DNA from: Herpomyces periplanetae
Lineage: Eukaryota; Ascomycota; Laboulbeniomycetes; Herpomycetales; Herpomycetaceae
Direction: 5' to 3'
Assembly (NCBI GenBank): GCA_009733715.1
Contig: WMKJ01000012.1
Coordinates: 62,001-126,000 of the forward strand
DNA: 64,000 nucleotides
The notes beneath the pieces are model-generated. The model was not told the origin of the DNA, did no database searches, and was given only the letters and a program-made list of their open reading frames with translations. A program made the position numbers and the translations under genes. Positions 47,847 through 57,948 of this stretch are shown here, piece by piece. Position 1 is the first letter of the stretch; the number at the start of each line of letters is the position of its first letter.

Positions 47847-50422
47847 ATCATCATCATCATCATCACCAATACAGTGCAAATCCAAAATTTTATCGTAATA
47901 GATTTGTCAGAGAACATGATACAGCAGCTTTTCACCAAGGTTTTATAGGATACGATCATAAAGGTCGGGTATGTCAAAAAGTAGGAAATTCTTTCATTCC
48001 TTTGAAAATGATGAATGGAGCAGGACAATTTTATCCACCTCATCTCACACCTTATCCCATGATACCAGGGGATCCTGAAGGAGTTGGAGTTCACAATGTT
48101 GACTTGCATGCACCGATGATGACGGGATTTCCAATAAATCATATGGGAATGGCAGCAGCAGCAGCGGGTGGACCCATGGGTCATGGTCATATGGTTAATC
48201 CAATGATGGATTGTGCACGGGGAGGTGAACCTCCGGGAGCTATACCTGGTGCGGGGGGACCAGGTTCAGGACATGGAATTAATAACGGAATAGTTGACTT
48301 TTCCTTAAGGCTTGATAGTCATATTGATTATTTGGAAGCTGAGTACAGAAGATTGGACAAGGAGCGGAGGAATTTTGAGCGATTTGAAGTATTGAAAAAA
48401 GAGACACTAGTGGCAGCAGGACGAGAAGAATTGGTCAATCGTAAAAGAAAGTATGTTTTGGATCTCGATCACCTTCGAAAAACCATTAAACAATTAAGGG
48501 CAGTACAAAATTCACAAGCAACTATGAATGGTGGATACATTGCAAGTAATGGAATTGCCAATCAATACATATTTCCAGGAAATCAAGGAGCAACAAGAAT
48601 TCCTGTATACGCAAATTATGGCAATATTATGACACCAAATATTGGATTTAACCCAGGAACAAACTACGGGACAACGATAGAAGGAGAAATGATGATGAAC
48701 AATATTGCAGGATCGACGAATTTTGGAGGAAATGCAAATTGTATTGGAAGTATTCATACAACAGCACATTTGGGATCAGTATCACAAGAAAGTGAATCAA
48801 GCTTTGGGGTACCATGGAAGATTGACAATAATACAAACGTTCGAAGACCATGTGCAATTGAAATAAAGGATCCAAGAGGAAGACTTGATCATAATATTAG
48901 TGCATTTAGTTCACTCGACCCAACGAGTCCTAATTATGTACCAAGAAAAGCTTACGGTGGACATAAAAGTGATTCATCATCACCATTACCAACAGTACCG
49001 GGATCATCACACGTTCAGAATAAACAGAGTAACTCAAGCGTTACAACAAGTGCATTTTTCCCGGTTAATACACATGAACATTCCAGTTTTAAAGCTGAAG
49101 GAAAACGTAAAACATCAGATAATAATACAGGAGATACAAATTCATTGGATAAATCTAATGGAGAAGTACTAGCAACACCGGAGAAAACAATGAATAGCTC
49201 AAATTGTAGTCCAACCAGCAAAGGAGATTATAGTACAAATCGAGCACAAATTGATACAAGAGTATCATCATGGACAAGAGATTGCGATCCTGTGCTTGAT
49301 CAAAGAGCAACAAGTACAATAGAAGGGGAAAATCCCGTATCAAGTGTATCATCGTCATCAACAAAAAGTGGTGGAGGATGCGAAATAAAAGAAGTTTTTA
49401 ATAGGAGAGGAAGATCAACATCACCATTTAAAATTTTAGAGAGTAATGAAAGTGAAAGTTATTTGGAGGGATATTACGATGGATTAGGAAGAAAAACCTT
49501 GAGTGCGGGAGACAAATCATCGGATTATTTGAATGGATATTGTCAAGGTTTACACAAATCGCTGAATCAAAATAAAATGAGGACAGAAGATGGAGGAAAT
49601 TCAGTGGGACAGTCATGTCAAAATAGCGTTCAAAGGTTATCGAATACACCAAGTGAAAGAAGTATTTATGCAGCAGCAGCAGCGGCATCAGAAATAATTG
49701 GATCAGAACCTGAAAAGCGACGAAATAGCAAATTATCAGCTGTACCATTTGTTGGATGGGGAACAAATCTTTCCATGGAATCGAGTACGTTATGTGGAGT
49801 AGCCAATGGGTTGGTAAATTTGGGGATAATGCCAAAATCCGCAGCTTCAGTATTTACACATTCCCAAAAGTCGTGTATACCGAGCAGTGCAATGGCATTT
49901 TTACCAAGTAATATGAAAAGATCGTCAACTCAAGGAAGCCAGCGAAAAACAAATGGAATTCGACAGTATACTGGAAATAGTGTCTATGGGATTCAGAGTT
50001 ATAATAAAGTGAATATTGGATCTGGAGGAAACTGTATAAGGAATTCTAGAGGTTGGACCGCAGGGGTTCACGATATGGAAGGTTTGGATGAATCAAATTA
50101 TAAGAAAAAGTCCGCGAAAAAATCCAAAACTTCATCAAGTAGTGAAGACGAAGGAAACAAACAAAGTGAAATGATTTTACCTTCAAGCCCGACTAAAAAA
50201 GGACCGAGTTCCCCAGCAAAAGCTAAACTTGAACAAATTGCAAATCGTGTTAAAAAGATTGACAGAAGCTCAAATTCTCACGATAGTAATGATTCCAATA
50301 AAGTTAATTCGGTTGACGATAAACGAAAATGGAAACAGAATTGGCGCAATCGGTTCGACAAAATCAAAAAACGTGAAATTGAAGATGTTCGTCGCTATAA
50401 AAAGGAAAATCCTGCCCATTGA
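47234..50422 (+). CDS. Large low-complexity eIF4E-binding protein, 4E-T/Eap1-like
   Basis: Single exon, 1062 residues. Near the N-terminus, SYKVEELLALRDS (Tyr18, Leu23, Leu24) fits the canonical eIF4E-binding motif Y-x4-L-hydrophobic and continues as in fungal and animal 4E-T proteins. A conserved-looking block KAERLLKEHGSPPGVRVTAG precedes a Gln/His repeat (about 195-212). A charged coiled-coil segment follows (about 360-427, HIDYLEAEYRRLDKERRNFE). The remainder is Ser/Asn-rich, with two short repeats of the form YLxGYxxGL (ESYLEGYYDGLG, SDYLNGYCQGLH), and the C-terminus is strongly basic. By analogy it would repress or buffer translation and act with mRNA decay factors in the cytoplasm. This order of motif, block and coiled coil recalls an uncharacterised filamentous-ascomycete family. 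Confidence 0.72.
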
Positions 50423-50636
50423 TCTTGATAGTTTTGCCTTAAAAACTTCGCTCTGCATGATTAATTAAAATATGATTTATGCAAATATACTTTCCGTGCA
50501 ATTGTAGAAATATTTTCCCATCACTTTTAGAAACTTTGTCTTGATTCTCAGCTTTTAAATATCGTTTGAAGATATAATTCTAATGTATCATACAATAACA
50601 ATGCATATCCATCTTCATTCCATGATAAAATCACTC

Positions 50637-51251
50637 TTATTCGCTTTCTTTAGCTTCTCGTGCCAATCTTCGTTTTTTTTGTCGTGATAGTCGTTTACTG
50701 AGTCGTTGTCGTTCTTTTTCTCGTTCTTTGTCTGCTAATCTTGTTTCTAAGTGAAGATTTGTTCCTTCCAGGATATTCTGAACTACATTCTCATCTTCAT
50801 TTCCCTTGGCCGCTCTAAGCTCCCAAAGTTTCTGCACTGTAGGCATATTTTTCACCTTTTGTTCTTTCAAGAGTCTCAACCTTTCTCGAACTTCTTCCAC
50901 ACTCGCTTGACATACATCACTTGTTTGACCCGCTCGGATTAAATGCCCTTTGGAATTTAAATGTTCCACTAATTGAACATTATCCTTAAATGTCATATCA
51001 CAAGCATCACAGTAAAATCCCGCTCCCCGTCCTTTTCTACCAAAACTTGCTCCAACCGGTACAAATTGTGTCTTTCCCACCATATTAGACACATCTAATC
51101 GTTGGTTGCGCGCCGACGCATCTGTCATATTCCCCCGTATTCCACCCAATTCATTGTTTCTAACTTCACGAGCCCGTTGGGCATACTCATTTCTATCCCA
51201 TGTTCGACGAAACGATGTATCAGATACCGCTTTTTGCCCATTTTCCCCCAT
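50637..51251 (-). CDS. SNU23: U4/U6.U5 tri-snRNP protein Snu23 (ZMAT2 family)
   Basis: Single exon, 204 residues, the usual length. The N-terminus has FRRTWDRNEYAQRARE, the family signature. A matrin-type zinc finger uses Cys81, Cys84, His97 and His103 (GFYCDACDMTFKDN, EHLNSKGH). The tail is helical and very basic (ERQRLSKRLSRQKKRRLARE). Snu23 enters the spliceosome with the tri-snRNP and helps activation near the 5' splice site. It is divergent from the PRPP synthetase gene (220 bp) and converges on the eIF4E-binding protein gene. Confidence 0.93.
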   Translation of the reverse strand: MGENGQKAVSDTSFRRTWDRNEYAQRAREVRNNELGGIRGNMTDASARNQRLDVSNMVGKTQFVPVGASFGRKGRGAGFYCDACDMTFKDNVQLVEHLNSKGHLIRAGQTSDVCQASVEEVRERLRLLKEQKVKNMPTVQKLWELRAAKGNEDENVVQNILEGTNLHLETRLADKEREKERQRLSKRLSRQKKRRLAREAKESE

Positions 51252-51471
51252 TTTGCCGTATCCCGATTTTTATCCAAAACACACATTTACAACTTTTCTA
51301 AATCTCATTTCCATCTTCAAATCCCCCAGGCCTCCCGGACTATTATTTCTCCGCGCCGCCACCCACAAAAGTCAAAAATCCAAAAATTCGCCGCTTTGGC
51401 ACACTGAGCTTCACATTTATTTTTCCCCGTCAAATATTCTCTTTTTTAATTTGCGCTCATCTGTATTTACA
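51252..51471. promoter_or_regulatory. Divergent promoter SNU23/PRS
   Basis: 220 bp between divergent starts, C/T-rich in the direction of PRS. No specific element is recognised. Confidence 0.45.
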
Positions 51472-52798
51472 ATGGCAAGTAATTCAATCAAATTGTTAAC
51501 GGGAAACAGTCACCCCGAATTGGCAAAACTTGTGGCAGATCGGTAAGTAGAGAGAACCTACGGGTCTGCTCGTCAACATCTTGATTTCCGCTTACGCTGC
51601 TAACTCTTTGGTGTGTTGGGTTAGATTGGGTATCGAGCTAACCAAAGTCCTCGTATTACAATACTCGAATAACGAAACTTCTGTAACCATTGGCGAAAGT
51701 GTGCGCGACGAAGATGGTAAGCGTTTGTGTGTGTGTGCGCGCGCACTCGGTGTACGTTGTATTTCACCAACTTCATTATCATCATCTTACTCAACCTCTC
51801 TCCTTCATCCGTTATTGATCCTTGCTGTCCTCGGGTCACAATAGTTTTCGTACTACAATCTACCGCTCCGGGTTTAATCAACGATGGACTTATGGAATTA
51901 CTTATCATGATTAATGCGTGTAAAGCCGCTTCTGCCCGTCGCGTAACCGCCGTCATTCCTAATTTTCCCTATGCCCGACAAGATAAAAAGGACAAATCTC
52001 GCGCTCCAATCACCGCTAAATTAATGGCCAATATGCTCCAAACCGCCGGTTGTAATCATGTCATTACCATGGACTTACACGCCAGCCAAATCCAAGGCTT
52101 CTTCAACGTCCCCGTGGATAATCTGTACGCTGAACCGTGTACATTACGCTGGATCCGTCAAAATTTAAACTTACCCGACTGTGTAATCGTTAGTCCCGAC
52201 GCTGGTGGTGCTAAACGGTACGTCTAATTACACACACATACACACACTCTCTCTCTATACTAAAATATCTCTGCTTCGTTTCGCTTATACACTCTTCTCT
52301 TCTGTCCAGCGCAACCTCCATCGCAAACGGTCTAGACTTGAATTTCGCCCTTATTCATAAAGAACGCGCTCGACCCAACGAAGTATCCCGAATGGTTTTA
52401 GTTGGCGATGTTCACGATAAAATCGCCATTATCGTCGACGACATGGCCGATACTTGTGGTACCCTTGTTAAAGCTGCCGATGTCGTCATCGAACATGGTG
52501 CAAAGGAAGCAATATCCATCGTTACCCACGGAATACTAAGTGGTAGTGCTATAGAGGCTTTGAACACCAGCAAACTGAAAAAACTAGTCATTACCAATAC
52601 CGTCCCCATCGGTGATAAACTCTCCCGTTGCAATATAATTGAAATCATCGACATTAGTCCCATGGTACGTTCTCACTTTTTATCTCTTTGCTAAACCTAA
52701 ATACTAATCCCACGTATACCCAGCTCGCCGAGGCTTGTCGACGAACCCATAATGGTGAAAGCGTATCTTTTCTGTTTCGCCACGCCCCCATAGAATAA
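51472..52798 (+). CDS. PRS: Ribose-phosphate pyrophosphokinase (PRPP synthetase)
   Basis: Five exons (51472..51542, 51625..51716, 51845..52217, 52310..52664, 52724..52798), 321 residues, matching yeast Prs2-4 and human PRPS1 in length. It begins [20 protein letters not shown]. The catalytic flexible loop reads [19 protein letters not shown], followed by [26 protein letters not shown] and the PRPP-binding loop [12 protein letters not shown]. It ends [12 protein letters not shown]. The enzyme makes PRPP from ribose 5-phosphate and ATP for purine, pyrimidine, His and Trp synthesis. No large insertion is present, unlike yeast Prs1 and Prs5. The third intron has a TC/CA-rich start. I cannot say which yeast paralogue it matches, so the symbol is generic. 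Confidence 0.95.
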
Positions 52799-53054
52799 TC
52801 TTCAACTTTTCCTCGCGCGTACACCCAATACCCTCAAACTGGAACAATAACTATGACTTGCATTAACGTGCAATAATTCAATCTGTCAATGCTAATTATA
52901 CACACTAACTAGCGACATTTATCGTGCGCCTAGGCGAACGTCCTGCCAGCCAGTCAAAAGTCGATGACCAAACCAACCTAAGCTAAACGTTGAACGTAAA
53001 AACCAAAACCAACGTTTAAATGAATATTAACAACATCCGACAAAACAAGAGAGG

Positions 53055-55094
53055 TTAATTGGATCTAATGACCAAGCGTGATATAAACTTGTTGGATAAA
53101 CAGTCAAAATTGTCGCGGGTAAACTGAGCATGAGCTCGCGATCTCAAGTAAACCTCGTACTTGGAAACATGAGAACGAACCTGGGTCATGGTATCACAGA
53201 CTAAAGCATTAGACTGGAAAAGATGCTCGTGCTTATGCGTATCCCATTCGAGAAAACATGGCAACTGATGCGATATAGCAACAAATAATCCCACAATCAC
53301 TCCCACAGGTATAGTTTCCATTTCTCGACAAAACCGTGAAACGTGTGCCCGATCTGACATGCGAAAATGACAGTCAAATTGTATCAATTCCCATAGCACT
53401 AATAATAATGATGCTAGCATAAATATCGTCGACCAATGTTTTAGCTTTTCTCCACTGTACACTGAAGAGAATAATTGCGAAAGCTCCGATAAAACTTCCC
53501 CCATTAACTCTCGCCAGATTCCCGCCAGTACTTTTTTAACTTGAATGCTAATCATCACCGGTGCACATGTCGATTCAAACCATAAACTTGTCGCATCTTC
53601 AATTCTGCCCAATTCCGGTCCATCTCTTACAAACGTAACATGGCATGTTAAACTGTAAGCCAGTAGCATTTTCAAGGCCTTTTTAAGCGCTACGTGTTGT
53701 GATCTTCGGTAATGATGATACGCTGTTTTTAATAATTCTGTTATAAATGGTGTTCCTTGAAAATAGCCGTCAACCCACGGTTCGAATCCCGTATCCAAGT
53801 ACGCATCAAGATACGCTGATACAGCACTCGCAGATATACTATCAGCTCCCGTTGTTAATCGTGCTGTAACCACTCGGAATCGTCGTGTTGAACTATATAG
53901 AGGCGGTATTGTCCCTGATGATGATACTGATCTTGAATTAGATCCCGATCCAGATGTTGACAGTGATGATCCACATCCCGTCGCCATATTTAACATCGTC
54001 GTTCCATTATTCCCTTGTCCCTCACACTCAATCCAATCCACATGAAAACATCGCGGATCATGCACAAAAACCTCTCGTGCATCTACACTAAATTCTAATC
54101 CGTATCCGTGTGAAATGTTAACTGCTCGTACTGTTTTCCCGAAATCTCTTATATTGGTTACCGTAAATCCATCATTGTTCAAATGTCGTTCATAGTCCGC
54201 ATTCCAATCCTTCAAAAAAAATCCAATATCCTTGATGTCAATTCGCGTACACGGCACTTGCCAAAGTCTCGCATGACTTGGTTTACATCCGCTACATGGA
54301 TCACTAGTATCACACGTTTTCTTGAGAAATTTACATCGCAGGCATGCTCGTAATTTTCGAATTTCGTGCGCTTGTTGTCGTTGCTCAGGTCGGAGTGGTC
54401 CACGACGACGCCCAATCCGTTTTTTTCCCGACGTCGTTCCTCCTCCCCCTTCCCCAGTTATCCCAAATTTCATTACTTTAACGTTTAAACTTCCTCCATT
54501 ATTCTTAGACCGACGTGATAACTTCATTTCTCCCGAAAAATCTAACGGAACTGCTGAATCTACTAGTCGAGGTGATATTCGTTTCCCACTCTCCCGCTTC
54601 GTCCCCCGATGACAAGATATCCCTCCACCATTTGAAAATCCATCATGTCTTCCTCCAAAGTTAATATTGCTCGTCCCCATCCCCGTCCCTGTTACTGTAG
54701 TATCGGTTTCATCCTCTTCATCATTCTCCATAACTGATGCCCGTGAATGTAATGATGATCCGTTCCCTACATCGCTCGTAAATCCTAATACTCCACCCGA
54801 CTTCTGACATGAATGTGATCCTTCGCTAAGCGATGCACCTGTAAATGGTAAAAAGCCTGCCAGATTAAACAAATTCGTCGTCGAATCCCCATCGAACAGG
54901 CCTTGACAATTCAACCCATTCGCGTTCATTCCTCGTTCATAATCCAGTAAATCAACTGCGTCAACTGGCCCCAGAATATCTCGAGTGTGAAATGAGTTCC
55001 TCATCTTCATCCAATCTTCAAATGTTATCCCAACTCCTGGGTCCGATACGTCTATCGTCTTCAAAATCTCTCCAACTCCCATGTATGTATACAC
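53055..55094 (-). CDS. Fungal Zn2Cys6-type transcriptional regulator (conserved LWQVPCTRIDIKD family)
   Basis: Single exon, 679 residues. A basic Lys/Arg/Gly-rich segment leads into a cysteine cluster: Cys251, Cys254, Cys261, Cys267, Cys270 and Cys282 (CX2CX6CX5CX2CX11C), reading RACLRCKFLKKTCD, then PCSGCKPSHARLWQVPCTR. Zn2Cys6 binuclear clusters have a similar six-cysteine order. The continuation IDIKDIGFFLKDWNADYERH matches a family I recall from filamentous ascomycetes, usually annotated only as C6 finger protein. Residues 1-230 are acidic or low-complexity. The C-terminal half is alpha-helical and resembles the regulatory middle region of such factors. A few in-frame ATGs near the start (55094, 55082) are equally plausible. 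It is divergent from RAM1 across 2.9 kb. Confidence 0.8.
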   Translation of the reverse strand: MYTYMGVGEILKTIDVSDPGVGITFEDWMKMRNSFHTRDILGPVDAVDLLDYERGMNANGLNCQGLFDGDSTTNLFNLAGFLPFTGASLSEGSHSCQKSGGVLGFTSDVGNGSSLHSRASVMENDEEDETDTTVTGTGMGTSNINFGGRHDGFSNGGGISCHRGTKRESGKRISPRLVDSAVPLDFSGEMKLSRRSKNNGGSLNVKVMKFGITGEGGGGTTSGKKRIGRRRGPLRPEQRQQAHEIRKLRACLRCKFLKKTCDTSDPCSGCKPSHARLWQVPCTRIDIKDIGFFLKDWNADYERHLNNDGFTVTNIRDFGKTVRAVNISHGYGLEFSVDAREVFVHDPRCFHVDWIECEGQGNNGTTMLNMATGCGSSLSTSGSGSNSRSVSSSGTIPPLYSSTRRFRVVTARLTTGADSISASAVSAYLDAYLDTGFEPWVDGYFQGTPFITELLKTAYHHYRRSQHVALKKALKMLLAYSLTCHVTFVRDGPELGRIEDATSLWFESTCAPVMISIQVKKVLAGIWRELMGEVLSELSQLFSSVYSGEKLKHWSTIFMLASLLLVLWELIQFDCHFRMSDRAHVSRFCREMETIPVGVIVGLFVAISHQLPCFLEWDTHKHEHLFQSNALVCDTMTQVRSHVSKYEVYLRSRAHAQFTRDNFDCLSNKFISRLVIRSN

Positions 55095-57948
55095 CCCAAA
55101 TTACTCCCAGACGATAAACCGGAACTTCCGATAATCCCTCAACTCAAGCAGATTAAGATTTTGCTGTCCGCTCTGCCCAACTCTTTCGAAAAATACTAAA
55201 ATTGTCACTGACAGAGCAAATATTCTAATTGCTCCGTAATCATGCCCAAACATCGGCGCATAATCATCTTATATACTGGCAAATCCGCTCCCTTGCGGCA
55301 AGGGGAACACTACCTACGCGTACGTCCGTACAATACACACTACGAAAACTTGTTGCTCCCCTCCAATGTTTGATCGTGTGAAAACGCTGTAATCCACGTT
55401 GCCTAACCTTTTCTGTCTATTTTATTGGCTTTGTGTCATCCTGCCGACAATTATATCAATTGCACACAAAGCTCCGACTTTGCTATAGCTGACGCTCGTG
55501 CTCGCACTCATGCGCTCTCCAATATCTTTCGCACCAGTCCAAATTTGTACCCATCAGCGATATGTCACTTGCTGACAACCACTGCACATTCTCATTAATT
55601 AACCCTTCATTCGCAACATCCCCAATTATCCCACTCAGTTCACACATGAACATAAACCACCAAATAAAATATCAGTAAATTGCTCCGCTCCTATATAGTA
55701 ACGCAATATTCCTCGTTGCGTTTCATTCCATTTAACATGTGTATGGCAACCATTAACATTCATCCCAGCATTAACGTGGATAATCTTTGTAAAACCCCAG
55801 CATTAGCGAGCAACTCCCAGAGTACCGACGCCTTTTGTACTACTGACTCCCTCCATCGCTCACTCCACAAAGTTTTTTCATCAGTGTACAAACCAAGCCT
55901 GACCCAGCTTCCCAAATTTTTATCCATCTACCAGATTAAACTACCTCACTTCCTGAATGAGATAACCCAAGCAATCTCGTATACGTGGGGCCAAATATAC
56001 ACTTACACACGTATACATACGCTAGTTCGAATCTTCAGCTTAATGCCACCAACCCCGTAACACAGCCAAACGCCACAAAATCAGGTCCGCGGCGTACACG
56101 CCTTAATCCTCAACCCAAAGAAATCATTTTCCCGTACTAATAAAATTTTAATCTTGTCGATTTCCAGCGTGCACAGTGTAACCTCCCAGTAAGCCTGCCA
56201 GGCTGACATGCACACAGTGTGACAGATGCCCGGGACACTGTTCCAGAGCAGGATTAACCAATGCCAATGTACGCAATCTTTCCTGTGCCCATATCTTCAC
56301 TAAGTGTAGGCACACAGTTTATCATTTTCTATTCGAGTCAACGTAACGCTCATATCTTCCCTAATTCCCCCAAAAATGCATCATTCTGTGCAATAATTCG
56401 TAGCATAATCCACTAGTTGTGGCTAATTGAGAAATAATCCCAATTGAACAGTGATAAATAGAGGCTGAGACACATTAAGAAAAATATTAAAAATCTCTGT
56501 GCTAAACGTGGCATTCCCAGCCAAGCGAATGTATGAAAATATTTTAAAGTTTCACATCTCACGGGGGAAACATGTTGCGCAAGGCGTGACGTAAGAATTC
56601 CCAATTGCGAATTCAGACTGAAGTAATGAACGCGATATTGAGTTGAATACACTTTCAATTCCATTCAAATTAATCCCAAATGATCCACATTAATCAGATC
56701 ATGGTCAATCCGTTTTCACTCTAGGCAAATACGAGGCGCACGATGAAAATTTCTGTTGAAAGTGCTCAAGCACCAACCAGACAGCCTAATGAGAAACCAC
56801 ATGACTAGACATGTCTAACGTAGGAAATATCCGTGTAACCTACACGACGGAATGAAGTTAAGTTGCACAACGAACGCCCATTTCATAGTTAAAGAATGGT
56901 TCAACGTTTTATCGCTAGCCTCGAAGGTGCGTAAACCCACGAGGTCAAGTCGCCATATCGAGGTAGACGCACGCGTTTTTCATTGCGCAAACTAGTAACA
57001 CAGCAGTAATTTTGTGGCTCGCAAATTAAACAAGTAAAATTAACAATAAACTTTGAGTACAATTCCTGTAAGATTGACTTGAATCGTGATGAATCGCCAA
57101 ATGAACATCGTCAACTCACTCATTCACGCGTCAAATCTCTTCACCTTCCAACCTGCTTCATCACATGATATTGACTGACTAATACATTCATGTGACTTGC
57201 TTGTGATGACGTAAGGGAAAGACATGGCTTAAGTTAGTGTGGCTTGTGGATGCGAGGGTTTTAAGAAGAGGGAGCTTAGGTTAGTATAGGTATTAATTAG
57301 AATTAGTATAGGCATTGACATTAGTCTTAGTGTTATTGAATTTATCTGTTAATTGATCCATGGGTTGTACCGCGTACGTGTACAAATGGTACTTGTGATT
57401 AATTTTGTTCAAACAAGAATTAGTTATCTTCACCTCAATCATGTTAGCTGTATCCCAACGAATCAAAACGTATATATGATAAACCCAAGAAAAAAGCCTA
57501 CTCAGTTAATCAACAACCCTCTCTGTTTGTGATGTGCATAAGCAGCCTCAAGACATTGCATATTTATGCAGACTCCAACCCTTGTACATAATCAAATGCA
57601 TTCAAATACTCATCCGTAAATTGTACAAACTCCTCCCCCCAATTCTATCTCGATTTATAGTTTCTCCGATCCCTATAGGAATCACGTGACGGTTTAACCC
57701 GACGCAAGAGAAAATGGTGGAATGGATTGGAGTTTAGGCGGAGGATTCAAGTTGAATAAAGGTTGAAGGTATACCTTTAAGTGGATAATTAGTAAAAGAT
57801 AAATTTTTAAATGATTGATGATAGGATTTATTGCTGAGATTTGAAAGAGCAAACATGAAATTTAAGCTAACAAATTTTCGGGGAAGCATTTGGTTTAATA
57901 ACTTTAACAAGGTATACACTTGCGATTTATCGATGATTTTTCGACAAT
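55095..57948. other. Intergenic region between the Zn2Cys6 regulator and RAM1
   Basis: 2.85 kb between divergent genes with no supported gene; the open frame at 55680-56060 lacks family features. It contains a cluster of short inverted and direct repeats at 56172-56241 and TCACGTGA at 57682..57689, 260 bp upstream of RAM1. Confidence 0.5.
56172..56241. promoter_or_regulatory. Cluster of short inverted/direct repeats (candidate regulatory element)
   Basis: CACAGTGT occurs at 56172..56179 and again at 56213..56220. Between them GCCTG/CAGGC forms an 11-bp palindrome (56193..56203). The second ACAGTGT is matched by ACACTGT at 56235..56241 across 14 nt. It lies 1.1 kb upstream of the Zn2Cys6 regulator start. 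Confidence 0.35.

Noticed and set aside
53765-53790. tRNA B-box-like word GGTTCGAATCC on the plus strand
   Set aside because: The flanking bases do not form a T-stem, no A box or acceptor stem is found, and the site is inside the Zn2Cys6 regulator coding sequence.
55680-56060. 126-codon plus-strand frame
   Set aside because: Composition is random-like, it has no conserved block, and it lies in a divergent intergenic region.
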